From NCBI GenBank assembly GCA_963826105.1, contig CAWGWA010000006.1, positions 248,001 through 312,000 on the forward strand: a stretch of 64,000 bases of DNA, written 5' to 3'. Below, piece by piece: positions 1 through 8,140 of the stretch (positions within the stretch are counted from its first letter, which is position 1; each line of letters opens with the position of its first letter). The notes beneath the pieces are model-generated. The model had not been told where the DNA came from and made no database searches. It worked only from the letters and a program-made list of their open reading frames with translations. Made by a program: the position numbers and the translations under genes. The stretch is from WHTI01 sp963826105 (GTDB lineage: Bacteria; Actinomycetota; CADDZG01; WHSQ01).

Positions 1-241
1 ACTGCTTCTTCCGGGCCTCCCGCTGCTTCACGGCCTGCTCGTACTTGTACTTGCCGTAATCCATGATCCTGCAGACGGGCGGGTCGGCGGTGGGAGCAAC
101 CTCTACTAGATCCAGATCGTTCTCCTCCGCCATCTCCAACGCATCCTTGGTGTCCAAGATCCCGACCTGCTCGCCATCTGGTCCGATGACACGTACCTGC
201 GGGATGCGGATGCGGTCGTTGATCCTCAATTCAGTTGTGAT
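1..241 (-). CDS. infC: Translation initiation factor IF-3, N-terminal part (window edge)
   Basis: IF-3 binds the 30S subunit and monitors start-codon and initiator-tRNA pairing. The visible 80 residues are the N-terminal domain, with the family signatures RINDRIRIPQVRVIG and the linker-proximal MDYGKYKYEQ; the C-terminal domain lies beyond position 1. No ATG, GTG or TTG in this frame has a ribosome binding site. The only well-placed start is ATC at 241-239, six bases after AAGGAG. Non-AUG starts (AUU, AUC, AUA) are a known hallmark of infC and underlie its autoregulation. Confidence in the gene is very high; the start is inferred from SD spacing and alignment with known IF-3 N-termini. Confidence 0.95.
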   Translation of the reverse strand, partial: MTTELRINDRIRIPQVRVIGPDGEQVGILDTKDALEMAEENDLDLVEVAPTADPPVCRIMDYGKYKYEQAVKQREARKKQ

Positions 242-253
242 CCCGATCTCCTT
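239..253 (-). promoter_or_regulatory. infC: Shine-Dalgarno and AUC start of infC
   Basis: Reading the minus strand, AAGGAG (253-248) is followed by six bases and then ATC (241-239), which opens the IF-3 reading frame. An ATG lies upstream but in another frame, and it ends after 12 codons. The arrangement fits initiation discrimination by IF-3 on its own message. Confidence 0.7.
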
Positions 254-443
254 CCGTTGACCATTCGTTCGCCGTACCTGCTGCAGGGGTCTGTTACACC
301 CCTCGGAACGCGAAAAGGCCGATGACGCCAAGAACCAGACGTCACCGGCAGCAGGGACGCACAAGGCGCCGCTATGGCGGTAACTACTAGAACCTCACGC
401 GGCCTCAACGGTCGGGAGGTGAGGGTGAACAGATCCACCCTTC

Positions 444-474
444 TTGGCGACACATTCGCACAAGGGAGTATAAC
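444..474 (+). promoter_or_regulatory. Possible promoter for a leaderless DUF1844 mRNA
   Basis: A TATAAC hexamer at 469-474 ends eight bases before the ATG at 483, so transcription would start on or next to the start codon. A weak -35-like TTGGCG lies at 444-449 with a long 19-base spacer. The purine-rich GGGAG upstream of the ATG is too far away for a normal Shine-Dalgarno. Leaderless genes are common in Actinomycetota; this is inference from spacing. Confidence 0.35.
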
Positions 475-482
475 GGTCAGCC

Positions 483-1001
483 ATGGACGAGGAACAGCGG
501 GACCCCAACGACCCCGAAGGAGAGGACCGCCCTCGGTCCAAGCCCCGGGTGGTCGACAAGCGATTCTCCGCACGGCCCGCGGGCACCACTTCGGCCGAGA
601 AGGCCCCACCGAAGGCCGCTCCGGCGCCAGAGCCCGAAGCGACGCCCGCTCCTCCGGCTTCCGAGGCCGCCGAGCCGCCTCCGGCCGCAGATCCGTCGGC
701 CGGTTCGGAACGCCCGGTCTGGACCCCCGAGCAGGAGGCCGAGGCTCGCCGGATGGCCGAGGAGATCGCCGGGGTCCACGCCCGGGATTGGATCGTCTCC
801 AGCGCAATGAACCTCGTGAACGTCGCCGGCGTGAAGCTCGAGACCGGCCCCCTCGAAGAGGCCCAGTTGACGATCGATGCCCTCGCCGCCCTCATCAAGG
901 AGGTCGGCCCCCGCCTGGGAGACGCCGAGGGACCTCTGCGCGGGGTGCTGTCCCAGCTCCAGATGGCCTACGCCCAACTGGCCGCCGCACCCCCGAAGTA
1001 G
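483..1001 (+). CDS. DUF1844 family protein
   Basis: A 172-residue protein of unknown function. Residues 1-80 are a low-complexity Pro/Ala/Glu-rich tail containing a VVDKRF segment typical of the family. The conserved helical part, about residues 90-170, carries the DUF1844 features: a helix around MNLVNVAGVKL, then EEAQLTIDALAAL and a terminal LSQLQMAYAQL. Genes of this family often lie beside infC in Actinomycetota, as here, where the two are divergent. No catalytic residues or membrane segments are visible. The only plus-strand gene in the first 60 kb, it converges on hisG with a 10-base gap. Confidence 0.85.
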   Translation: MDEEQRDPNDPEGEDRPRSKPRVVDKRFSARPAGTTSAEKAPPKAAPAPEPEATPAPPASEAAEPPPAADPSAGSERPVWTPEQEAEARRMAEEIAGVHARDWIVSSAMNLVNVAGVKLETGPLEEAQLTIDALAALIKEVGPRLGDAEGPLRGVLSQLQMAYAQLAAAPPK

Positions 1002-1011
1002 ACCCAGGGTC

Positions 1012-1886
1012 TTAGGGGACTATTTTGGTTACCGGGAGCTCGACGATGTCTTCCGCACCCAAAGCCTTCAGTTGCGGGATGAGGGTGTTGATCGAGTTCC
1101 GGGACACGATGGTCTCGACCGCGTGGAAGCCCGACTCCGAGAGGCGGGACACGGTCGGCGAGCGCATCGAGGGCAGCAGATCGACGATCGCATCCAGAGC
1201 CTCTGCGGCGACATTGAGCTTGACCATGACTTTCCCCGGGCATCTATCGCTCCGCGCAGGAGGATCGTGAGTTCGTCGATCGCCTGGCGCTTCTCGGGGT
1301 CCTCGTAACAAGTGGGGTTGGCGATGAGGTGCGTGCGCGATTCGAGGATCACATCGATGATCTCGATCCCGTTCCGGCGGAGCGTCGAGCCCGTCTCGGT
1401 GACATCGACGATCGCGTCGACGATCCCCGGGACCTTGGCCTCGGTCGCCCCATACGACAGGAAGATCCGAACCGGGATACCGAGCTTCTCGAAATAGGCC
1501 TTGGTGAGGTTCGGATACTCGGTCGAGATCCGGGAATCCGGTTTGATCTGCTCGGGTGACGTGATCCCGGAGTCCCTGGGGGCGGCGAGGATCACCTTCA
1601 CGGGGAGGTCTGTGTTCTTCGAATATTCGAGCGGCGTCACCTTGACCACGTCCGCGCCGGTCTCCGCGATCCAGTCCTCGCCGGTCACGCCCACATCGAA
1701 GAAACCGTCCTCGACGTAGGTCGGGATCTCCTGGGGTCGCAGAAACATCAAAGAGCCGATGCGCGGGTCGTCCACGGTGGCGCGGTAGTCGCGCTCCGAG
1801 CCTCGCGTGACCCTCAGGTCGGCGGCTTCGAAGAGCTCCAGCGTCGCTCTCTCGAGCGAGCCCTTCGGCAGGACGAACTTCAGCAC
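1012..1886 (-). CDS. hisG: ATP phosphoribosyltransferase, long form (one frameshift)
   Basis: Catalyses the first step of histidine synthesis, joining ATP and PRPP. The start is GTG at 1886, giving MLKFVLPKGSLE. The catalytic part includes the PRPP-binding stretch DVTETGSTLRRNGIEI. A C-terminal regulatory HisG_C domain (VMVKLNVAAEALDAIV to the end) shows this is the long, histidine-inhibited form of about 290 residues. The two parts are in different frames: the break is near 1232 and fits loss of one G, so it is probably a sequence error. It lies 9 bases after ribH at the end of the riboflavin operon; no other his gene is in the window. Confidence 0.93.
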
Positions 1887-1895
1887 GTACCCCTC

Positions 1896-2376
1896 CTAGA
1901 TGTTCTGATCCGGCTTGGGGAGAGCCGCGAGCAGGTTGGCCATCTCGATCGCCGCGGTCGCAGCCTCGGCGCCCTTGTTGCCCATCTTCCCACCCGCGGT
2001 TCTCCGCTTGCTCCGTGGTCTCGGTCGTCAGAACGCCGAAGGCGACCGGCACGCCGGTACGCAGGGACACCTCGGCGATTCCGGTCGCGGCTCCGCCGGC
2101 GACGTACTCGAAGTGCGCCGTCTCACCGCGGATCACAGCACCCAGGCAGACGACCGCATCGACGGCCCCCGATCCGGCGATCCGGTCGGCCGCGAGCGGG
2201 AGCTCGTACGCTCCCGGCACCCAGGTCACCGACAGGTTGTCCTCGTTCGCACCGTGGCGACGGAGTGAATCGAGCGCTCCGTCGAGCAGCTGCTTCGAGA
2301 TCGTCTCGTTGAAGCGGCTGACGACGACCGCGACCCGAAGGTCCCGGGCATCGAAGTTGCCCTCGTAGGTCCTCAT
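1896..2376 (-). CDS. ribH: 6,7-dimethyl-8-ribityllumazine synthase (one frameshift)
   Basis: Condenses the pyrimidinedione from RibA/RibD with the butanone phosphate from RibB, the penultimate riboflavin step; the family forms icosahedral or pentameric shells. Visible motifs are VVSRFNE near the N-terminus, WVPGAYELP, and CLGAVIRGETAHFEYV, which contains the catalytic His region. The C-terminal GNKGAEAATAAIEMANLL is in another frame; the shift near 2003 fits a two-base loss in a CG run. Repaired length is about 160 residues, normal for the family. It starts 2 bases after the ribBA stop. Confidence 0.94.
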
Positions 2377-2378
2377 AT

Positions 2379-3581
2379 CTAGATCTCCTCCAATAGATGG
2401 CCCATCTTTTCTTTCTTCGTCCTCAGGTAGTGCACGTTCTCGGCGTTCGGGATGCTCTCGAGTTGGACGCGGTCGACGATCTTGAGTCCGTAGCCCTCGA
2501 GCCCGGCCCTCTTGGTGGGATTGTTGGTCAGCAACCTCATCGTCGAAACGCCGAGATCCGCCAGGATCTGCGCGCCGACCCCATAGTCCCGGGAGTCGGG
2601 AGCGAAACCGAGCTCGACGTTCGCCTCGACGGTGTCGAGTCCGGAGTCCTGGAGGGCATACGCCTCGAGCTTGTGTCGCAACCCGATCCCCCGTCCCTCG
2701 TGGCCGCGGATGTAGACGACGATCCCTTCACCTTCTTCGGAGATCACCCGAAGCGACTCCTGGAGCTGGAGTCCGCAATCGCAGCGGATGCTCCCGATGA
2801 CGTCGCCGGTGAAGCACTCCGAGTGAACCCGCACGAGAACGTTCTCTTTCCCTTTGGGATCGCCCTTGACCAGGGCAACGTGGGTACGCCCGTCATAACT
2901 CTCGTAGGCAACCGCCCGGAAGTCTCCATAGACGGTGGGGATGCGAGCGTCCGTCATCCGCTGGATGAGCTTCTCGGATCGCCGCCGGTACGAGATCAGA
3001 TCGGCAATCGAGATGATCAGAAGACCGTGCTCCTCGGCGAAGCGCTCCAGCTGTGGGAGCCGAGCCATCGTTCCGTCGTCATTGACGATCTCGCAGCCAA
3101 CTCCTGCAGGGAAGAGCCCCGCAGCGCGAGCCAGGTCGACCGACGCCTCGGTATGACCAGCACGGCGAAGAACGCCGCCCGGCGCGTATCGCAACGGGAA
3201 GATGTGCCCCGGCCGTGCCAGATCGTCGGGCTTGGCATCCAGGTCGATCAACGTCTGGATCGTCTTGCAGCGATCGGCCGCCGAGATTCCCGTGGTTGTC
3301 TCGGCGCGTGCATCCACCGAGATCGTGAACGCGGTTCTCATCGACTCCGAGTTGTTCGACACCATCAGGGGCAGATTGAGTTCTTCCAGCCGCTCCCCCT
3401 CCATCGAGACGAAGATGATCCCGGAGCAATGCTTGACCATGAACGCAACGAGGTCGGGAGTCACCTTCTCGGCCGCGAAGATCAGGTCACCTTCGTTCTC
3501 GCGATCGTGGTCGTCGACAACGATCACCATCCGACCGGAGCGAAGCTCCTCGATCGCATCCTCAACCCTTGCAAGCGGCAT
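2379..3581 (-). CDS. ribBA: Bifunctional DHBP synthase / GTP cyclohydrolase II
   Basis: Makes both precursors that enter riboflavin synthesis: 3,4-dihydroxy-2-butanone 4-phosphate from ribulose 5-phosphate, and the pyrimidine from GTP. The 400 residues hold a RibB domain (about 1-200) with DDHDRENEGD at 23-32 and the RAGHTEA loop at 140-146. A RibA domain (about 205-400) has the zinc cysteines C256, C267 and C269 in HSECFTGD and IRCDCG, then GHEGRGIGL and LLTNNP. Both halves look catalytically complete. It sits between ribE (3-base gap) and ribH. Confidence 0.97.
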   Translation of the reverse strand: MPLARVEDAIEELRSGRMVIVVDDHDRENEGDLIFAAEKVTPDLVAFMVKHCSGIIFVSMEGERLEELNLPLMVSNNSESMRTAFTISVDARAETTTGISAADRCKTIQTLIDLDAKPDDLARPGHIFPLRYAPGGVLRRAGHTEASVDLARAAGLFPAGVGCEIVNDDGTMARLPQLERFAEEHGLLIISIADLISYRRRSEKLIQRMTDARIPTVYGDFRAVAYESYDGRTHVALVKGDPKGKENVLVRVHSECFTGDVIGSIRCDCGLQLQESLRVISEEGEGIVVYIRGHEGRGIGLRHKLEAYALQDSGLDTVEANVELGFAPDSRDYGVGAQILADLGVSTMRLLTNNPTKRAGLEGYGLKIVDRVQLESIPNAENVHYLRTKKEKMGHLLEEI

Positions 3582-3584
3582 CCT

Positions 3585-4184
3585 CTACTCCTTCTTGTCG
3601 CGTTTGAGAAGTCGTTCGACGTACTTGGCGACGACATCGACCTCGACGTTGACGTGGGTCCCGACCGCGAGAACCCCCAGCGTCGTGACTTCGAGGGTGT
3701 GAGGGATGAGGGCGACCTGGAACGTGGATCGCCCCACCTCGACCACGGTGAGCGACACTCCGTCGAGCGTGACCGAACCCTTGTCGGCCATGTAGCGAAG
3801 GAGGTCCTCTCCCGCCGAGAACCACACCCGCCGGGCATCGTCGTCTTCTTCGATCCTCACGACGCTCGCCACCCCATCCACGTGGCCCTGCACCAGGTGT
3901 CCGCCGAGACGGTCGCTGAGGCGAGCGGGCAGCTCGAGATTCACGTTGTCGCCTTTGGTGATGTCACCGATCGTCGTCTTCGAGGTCGTCTCGGGCATCG
4001 CCTGGGTGATGAAGCGACGCCGTCCGGTGGTCGTAGCGGTGAGGCATACGCCGTTCACCGACACCGAATCGCCTACCTTGAGTTCACGGGCTATCCGCGG
4101 CGCTTCGATCTCGAGCTCGATCATGCCGCCGCGAACCTTGGCTCGCTTCACGCTTCCTCTCTCGAGCACGATCCCGGTGAACAT
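3585..4184 (-). CDS. ribE: Riboflavin synthase, alpha subunit
   Basis: Dismutates two molecules of 6,7-dimethyl-8-ribityllumazine to riboflavin. The 199-residue protein shows the internal duplication of the family: an N-terminal barrel beginning MFTGIV with VGDSVSVNGVCLT, and a second barrel beginning near LGGHLVQGHVDG with KGSVTLDGVSLTVV. The start is the ATG at 4184, which shares one base with the ribD stop (TGATG), so translation is probably coupled. A longer in-frame opening exists upstream but is only the ribD shadow. Some annotation schemes call this gene ribC. Confidence 0.97.
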   Translation of the reverse strand: MFTGIVLERGSVKRAKVRGGMIELEIEAPRIARELKVGDSVSVNGVCLTATTTGRRRFITQAMPETTSKTTIGDITKGDNVNLELPARLSDRLGGHLVQGHVDGVASVVRIEEDDDARRVWFSAGEDLLRYMADKGSVTLDGVSLTVVEVGRSTFQVALIPHTLEVTTLGVLAVGTHVNVEVDVVAKYVERLLKRDKKE

Positions 4185-5263
4185 CAGCCTTCCTCCCTCA
4201 TCAGGATGACCACGGCGTCGTCGCCGGAGCGGTCTACATCGACGGTTCGGTAACGGAGTCCGTCCTTCATCGAGACAACGCCCAGGTCTCCGAGGCCGGG
4301 AGCATTCCCGACGAGGACCGGCCCGTAGTGGATCTCTAACCGGTCGACGAGGTCGTCTCTCAGCAGGGCGGTGGCCAGCTCTGCTCCGCCCTCGCAATAG
4401 ACCTCGAGGAGGCCGCGTTCACCGAGGAACGGCAGTAGCTCTTCGAGATCGACGTGTGCCGGCATCGAGGGGAGTACGGCAACCTCGGCCCCGGCTTCCT
4501 TCCACGCGGTCTGGATCTCGTGTGGTGATCGATCGGTGGTCACCAACAGGGTGGGAGCACCGTCGTCGAAGACCTTGTGGTTGGTCGACACTCGGCCCGT
4601 TGAGTCGACGACGATCCGAAGCGGTTGACGAGGCGCCTCGACATCACGCGCCGTCAGTTGTGGGTCGTCGGCGATCACGGTTCCCGATCCGACCATCACC
4701 GCGTCTGCCTCGGCTCTGCGACGATGCACGGCGGTTCTGGTTTCGGGCCCGCTGATCCAGCGCGCAGATCCATCGGGAGCGGCCATCCGACCGTCGAGGG
4801 TCAGTGCCAACTTGAGCGTCAGGAACGCACGTCCCGTCCGCCGGTGATGGATGTAGGGAGCATTCAGGAGGCGGGCCTCCGACTCGAGGACGCCTCTGGT
4901 CACTTCGATGGCGGCAGACTCAAGAGCAGAGAAGCCGTCGCCTCCCACGCGCTGGTCGGGATCCTCCATCGCCACGACCACGCGGGCGACCCCCGCATCT
5001 TGGATCGCGTCGACGCAAGGAGGGGTTCTACCCTGATGACTGCACGGTTCGAGCGACACGTACAGCGTCGCACCTCGGGCATCGGTCCCTTGGAGAGCGA
5101 CGACCTCTGCGTGCGGCCCACCGGCCGCCTCGTGTGCGCCTTCGGCGACGATCACGCCATCGCGAACGAGGACCGCACCGACCTGAGGGTTGGGCGACGT
5201 GAATGGGTGCGAGCGCGCGAGCTCGAGTGCCCGTTCCATGAAGTCCTCGTCGCTACCGGACAT
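4184..5263 (-). CDS. ribD: Bifunctional deaminase / reductase of riboflavin synthesis
   Basis: Deaminates and then reduces the pyrimidine made by GTP cyclohydrolase II. Residues 1-145 form the zinc deaminase domain, with HAE in GGPHAEVVAL and the second zinc motif PCSHQGRTPPC. The remainder is the NADPH-dependent RibD_C reductase, including LKLALTLDGRMA and VMVGSGTVIADDPQL. The ATG at 5263 was chosen over a longer frame because CGGAGG lies 5 bases upstream and conservation begins there. It is the first gene after the FMN riboswitch. Confidence 0.96.
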   Translation of the reverse strand: MSGSDEDFMERALELARSHPFTSPNPQVGAVLVRDGVIVAEGAHEAAGGPHAEVVALQGTDARGATLYVSLEPCSHQGRTPPCVDAIQDAGVARVVVAMEDPDQRVGGDGFSALESAAIEVTRGVLESEARLLNAPYIHHRRTGRAFLTLKLALTLDGRMAAPDGSARWISGPETRTAVHRRRAEADAVMVGSGTVIADDPQLTARDVEAPRQPLRIVVDSTGRVSTNHKVFDDGAPTLLVTTDRSPHEIQTAWKEAGAEVAVLPSMPAHVDLEELLPFLGERGLLEVYCEGGAELATALLRDDLVDRLEIHYGPVLVGNAPGLGDLGVVSMKDGLRYRTVDVDRSGDDAVVILMREEG

Positions 5264-5344
5264 CGTTCCTCCGATCCGACCCGATCGGGGCAAACGCGGG
5301 ATGCGACGACAGAACGCCGGCGCCCTAAGGCGTCGCGAACATGC

Positions 5345-5362
5345 GGGAGCAAGGTTGCTCCC
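5345..5362 (-). other. Hairpin in the ribD leader (riboswitch expression platform candidate)
   Basis: A perfect 7-bp stem with a 4-base loop (GGGAGCA / TGCTCCC) begins 6 bases after the riboswitch P1 helix. No U-tract follows, so it is not a standard terminator. It lies about 80 bases before the ribD start and could pass ligand state to downstream structure. Its role is inference. Confidence 0.5.
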
Positions 5363-5368
5363 GGTCGC

Positions 5369-5514
5369 CTCTTCTCCCATCCGGACTCATCCGGCCGTGG
5401 AACTGTGCCGGACATACCGTCGGTCCCGGAATTTCACCGGGTCCACCCTTCCGCCGAAACGGAGGGGTCGCGGACTCTAACCGCCGGTCGGGATTCTCAC
5501 CCTGCCCCGAAGAG
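5369..5514 (-). ncRNA. FMN riboswitch (RFN element)
   Basis: The minus strand carries the RFN consensus in order: P1 5' arm CTCTTC (5514-5509), GGGCAGGGTGAGAATCCC, GACCGGCGGT, AGTCCGCGA, GTGAAATTCCGG, GACCGACGGTATGTCCGG, GGATGGGAGAAGAG and the P1 3' arm GAAGAG (5374-5369). P1 pairs perfectly. FMN binding is known to switch off downstream riboflavin genes by premature termination or by hiding the ribosome site. Here it precedes ribD-ribE-ribBA-ribH-hisG, so hisG may share the control. Confidence 0.97.
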
Positions 5515-5531
5515 GTTTGGTTGTCCGAACC

Positions 5532-5537
5532 AGTATA
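5532..5537 (-). promoter_or_regulatory. -10 box of the riboflavin operon promoter
   Basis: TATACT on the minus strand lies 17 bases before the riboswitch P1 helix, so transcription would begin just ahead of the aptamer. A weak -35-like TTCCTG lies 16 bases further upstream. The placement between the response-regulator stop and the riboswitch makes an operon promoter plausible. Confidence 0.5.
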
Positions 5538-5562
5538 AGCCCGGGGAGGGCCTCAGGAATGA

Positions 5563-6558
5563 TCAGGCGGGAGCGTTGGGACCGGTCTGCGGGGTCGATT
5601 CCGCAAGGGTCTCGACGCTGCGGCGCTTGTCGATCGCGTAGGACGACCGCGACTCACGCTTGGCGAAGTTCTTCATCTCGGCCGCGATCTCGGCGGCCTC
5701 GAAGTGGCTGTAGATCGGGCGCATCGAGTTGGAGGCGATGCCGACGGACACCGTCTGCATCGGAACCTTGGACATCTGGTTCCTTCGATCGGTGACCTCG
5801 ATGTAGCCGCGCGCTGCGTCCTCAGGATCGTAGAGCTCCTTCACCTGGCGATCCCAGATCGTGATGATCTCTTCGGCCGCCCTCTCGGAACGGCTCGGGT
5901 CGACGATCGCGACGAAGTCGTCGCCGCCGATGTGGCCGATGAAGGCCTCCGGCCCACCATGCGTGCCGACCGAGGTCACTACACACTTGGAGAGAAGCTT
6001 GATGGCCTCGTCTCCTCTGAGGAAGCCGTAGTAGTCATTGAAGGCCTTGAAGTTGTCGAGGTCGATGTACATGAACGCGAACGGGGCTCCGCTCGCGACA
6101 CGATCGGAGACCTCTTCCTGGACCTGGACATTGCCCGGAAGCTGCGTCAGTGGGTTGAGATCTCGCATCTCCTTCGAGCGTCGCAGGGCGGACTTGACCC
6201 GGGCGACCAACTCGATCGGGTCGAAAGGCTTGATCATGTAGTCGTCGGCGCCTGCCGTCAGTCCGACGACCTTGTCGGCGGAAAGCGACTTGGCAGTGAG
6301 CATGATGACCGACATTTGCTTCGTGCGCGAGTCGCTTCGGAGCCTCTGGCACACCTCGAAGCCATCGATCTTGGGCATCATGACGTCGAGTAAGACGAGG
6401 TCGGGGGTCATGTCGTAGGCGCGCTGAAGTGCTTGTTCGCCATCAGAGGCAGTAACGACATCGAAACCCTCGAGACGAAGGTTCACCTCGACGAAACGGA
6501 CGATGTCCTCGTCGTCGTCGGCTACCAGTACCAGCTCGCTGCTTTCTTCCTTCTTCAT
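5563..6558 (-). CDS. Response regulator with degenerate GGDEF-like output domain
   Basis: Residues 1-125 form a complete receiver domain: acidic pocket D14-D16, phospho-acceptor D58 in LLDVMMPK, and K110 in MIKPF. Residues about 130-300 are GGDEF-like, beginning NPLTQLPGN and containing YIDLDNFKAFND. The signature is GGDDF (211-215) instead of GG(D/E)EF, and no RxxD inhibitory site precedes it. It may make c-di-GMP poorly or act as a binding or regulatory module. It overlaps rpe by ATGA. No cognate kinase is adjacent; the nearest sensor kinase is at 26129-27904. Confidence 0.88.
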   Translation of the reverse strand: MKKEESSELVLVADDDEDIVRFVEVNLRLEGFDVVTASDGEQALQRAYDMTPDLVLLDVMMPKIDGFEVCQRLRSDSRTKQMSVIMLTAKSLSADKVVGLTAGADDYMIKPFDPIELVARVKSALRRSKEMRDLNPLTQLPGNVQVQEEVSDRVASGAPFAFMYIDLDNFKAFNDYYGFLRGDEAIKLLSKCVVTSVGTHGGPEAFIGHIGGDDFVAIVDPSRSERAAEEIITIWDRQVKELYDPEDAARGYIEVTDRRNQMSKVPMQTVSVGIASNSMRPIYSHFEAAEIAAEMKNFAKRESRSSYAIDKRRSVETLAESTPQTGPNAPA

Positions 6559-7226
6559 CCAGCTCCTAGCTCGTCCAACCTTGACCTCAGCCGCGCGGCG
6601 GCAGCAGAAGGATCAACTCCATCGAAGATCGCAGAACCAGCAACCACTATCTGCGCCCCGGCCCCCACCGTCTGGGCCACGGTTTCCAGATTTACGCCTC
6701 CATCTACTTCTATCTCGGCATGCGAGCCCGTTTCCTGCACCATTGCTCGCGCCCGCTCGATCTTGGGCAGGACCTCCGCCATGAACTTCTGGCCCCCGAA
6801 ACCCGGACGAACCGTCATCATAAGGACAACGTCCAGATCGGGGAATAGGGCCCCCAGGGGCTCGACGTCGACATCCGGGTGCACCGCCAGCCCCGGGCCG
6901 ACCCCCAGGGCCCGGATCTGCTCGATCGTCCGGAGCGGATCCTCGACCGTCTCGGGGTGGAAACAGATCCTGGTGGCCCCGGCAGCCGCGAATACCCCCA
7001 GGAACTCCTCAGGGTTCGAGATCATCAGATGGACGTTCAGAGGGTGGTCGACGGCCCGGTGGATCGCCTCGACGGTCGAGGGCCCGAAGGTGAGGTTGGG
7101 GACGTAGTGGCCGTCCATCACGTCGAGATGGAACCAGTTGACGTGTTCGGCCACACTCTGGACCTCTTCGCCCATACGCGCGAAATCAGCGGTGAGGATA
7201 GAGGGCGACAGCTGAAGCTTCGTCAC
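6555..7226 (-). CDS. rpe: Ribulose-phosphate 3-epimerase
   Basis: Interconverts ribulose 5-phosphate and xylulose 5-phosphate in the pentose phosphate pathway. The 223-residue TIM barrel has LSPSILTADF at the N-terminus, the metal and substrate residues in HLDVMDGHYVPNLTFGP, VHLMI, the catalytic VRPGFGGQKF region, and EVDGGVN near the C-terminus. The start is GTG at 7226 and overlaps the fmt stop as GTGA; its own stop overlaps the response regulator as ATGA. Its product also feeds RibB and the transketolase at 60669-62467. Confidence 0.96.
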   Translation of the reverse strand: MTKLQLSPSILTADFARMGEEVQSVAEHVNWFHLDVMDGHYVPNLTFGPSTVEAIHRAVDHPLNVHLMISNPEEFLGVFAAAGATRICFHPETVEDPLRTIEQIRALGVGPGLAVHPDVDVEPLGALFPDLDVVLMMTVRPGFGGQKFMAEVLPKIERARAMVQETGSHAEIEVDGGVNLETVAQTVGAGAQIVVAGSAIFDGVDPSAAAARLRSRLDELGAG

Positions 7227-8138
7227 TGAAGCCTCTCCCTCGGTCCCGGTCGCATGCCTCGCTTCATCTCGCTCCCATCCATCCGCTTCTTACCGGCCGG
7301 CTGCACAACGTCGAGCCTGAGGGTTCCATCGCCCGTGCCGACCAACAATTCTTCGTCACCGCCTATCTCACCGGGCTCCAGGCCCGTGTCGGTTGACGGT
7401 GACGTTGCGTGCACCTTGATGCGGGTTTCCCTGAAAGTGGACCACGCGCCGGGGGCCGGATTCAGGCCGCGCACCAGGTCGTGGATCTCGGAGGCGGGCC
7501 GCTACCCAGTCGACCCGGGCCTCATCAGTGGTGATCTTCGGGGCGTAGGTCGCCAGGGAATCGTCCTGCGGGACCGGCTCGATCGATCCGTCGACGTATC
7601 CGGGAAGCGACTGGGACAGTAGCGTGGCTCCGATACCGGCGAGCCTCTCGCCGAGCTCCCCCGAGGTCTCGGATGGATCGATCGTCGGTCGCGGCGGTCG
7701 CCACTACCGGGCCCTCGTCCATCCCTTCGGTCAGCACCATGATCGAGACCCCGGTCTCCTTCTTTCCATCCATCACCGCGCGCTGGACCGGTGCCGCGCC
7801 ACGGTACTCCGGCAGAAGGGAGAAGTGAACGTTGACGAACCCGTGGGGAACCGCATCCAGCACTGATTCGGCAGGATGCTTCCGTAGGCGACCACCACCG
7901 CGACGTCGGGTGCGATCGTGTTGATCTGGTCGAGGAACTCGGGAGATCGTGCCCCGGCGGGCTGAAGGACTTCCAGTCCTGCAGCAACGGCGGTCTCTTT
8001 GACCGGAGGGGGCTTCAGTTCCATGCCGCGTCCCGCGGGGCGGTCGGGGTTCGTCACCACTGCGGCGACCTCGACACCCGTCTCGAGCAGGCCCTCGAGA
8101 CTCGGGACCGCCCACGCAGGCGTCCCGAGGAAGAGCAC
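7223..8138 (-). CDS. fmt: Methionyl-tRNA formyltransferase (about three frameshifts)
   Basis: Formylates initiator Met-tRNA. Segments in three frames assemble into one protein of about 305 residues: an N-terminal VLFLGTPAWAVPSLEG, a formyl-transfer core with the active-site pattern VNVHFSLLPEYRGAAPVQRA and GVSIMVLTEGMDEG, and a C-terminal domain with YAPKITTDEARVDW and VRGLNPAPGAW. Breaks lie near 7868, 7675 and 7503. All signature residues survive, which favours sequence errors over a pseudogene. GTG at 8138 is the usable start; CTG at 8144 would give the more usual MRVLFLGTP. It follows def, the usual pairing. Confidence 0.9.
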
Positions 8139-8140
8139 CC

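Noticed and set aside
374..1015. 213-residue Arg-rich plus-strand ORF
   Set aside because: Out-of-frame reading of the DUF1844 gene.
1012..2376. A 454-residue frame joining lumazine synthase and the end of HisG
   Set aside because: Two frameshifts happen to bring these into one frame. The middle is not a protein and the ribH stop is present in another frame.
2397..4253. 618-residue plus-strand ORF
   Set aside because: Exact shadow of ribBA and ribE on the other strand, with Arg- and His-rich composition and no family.
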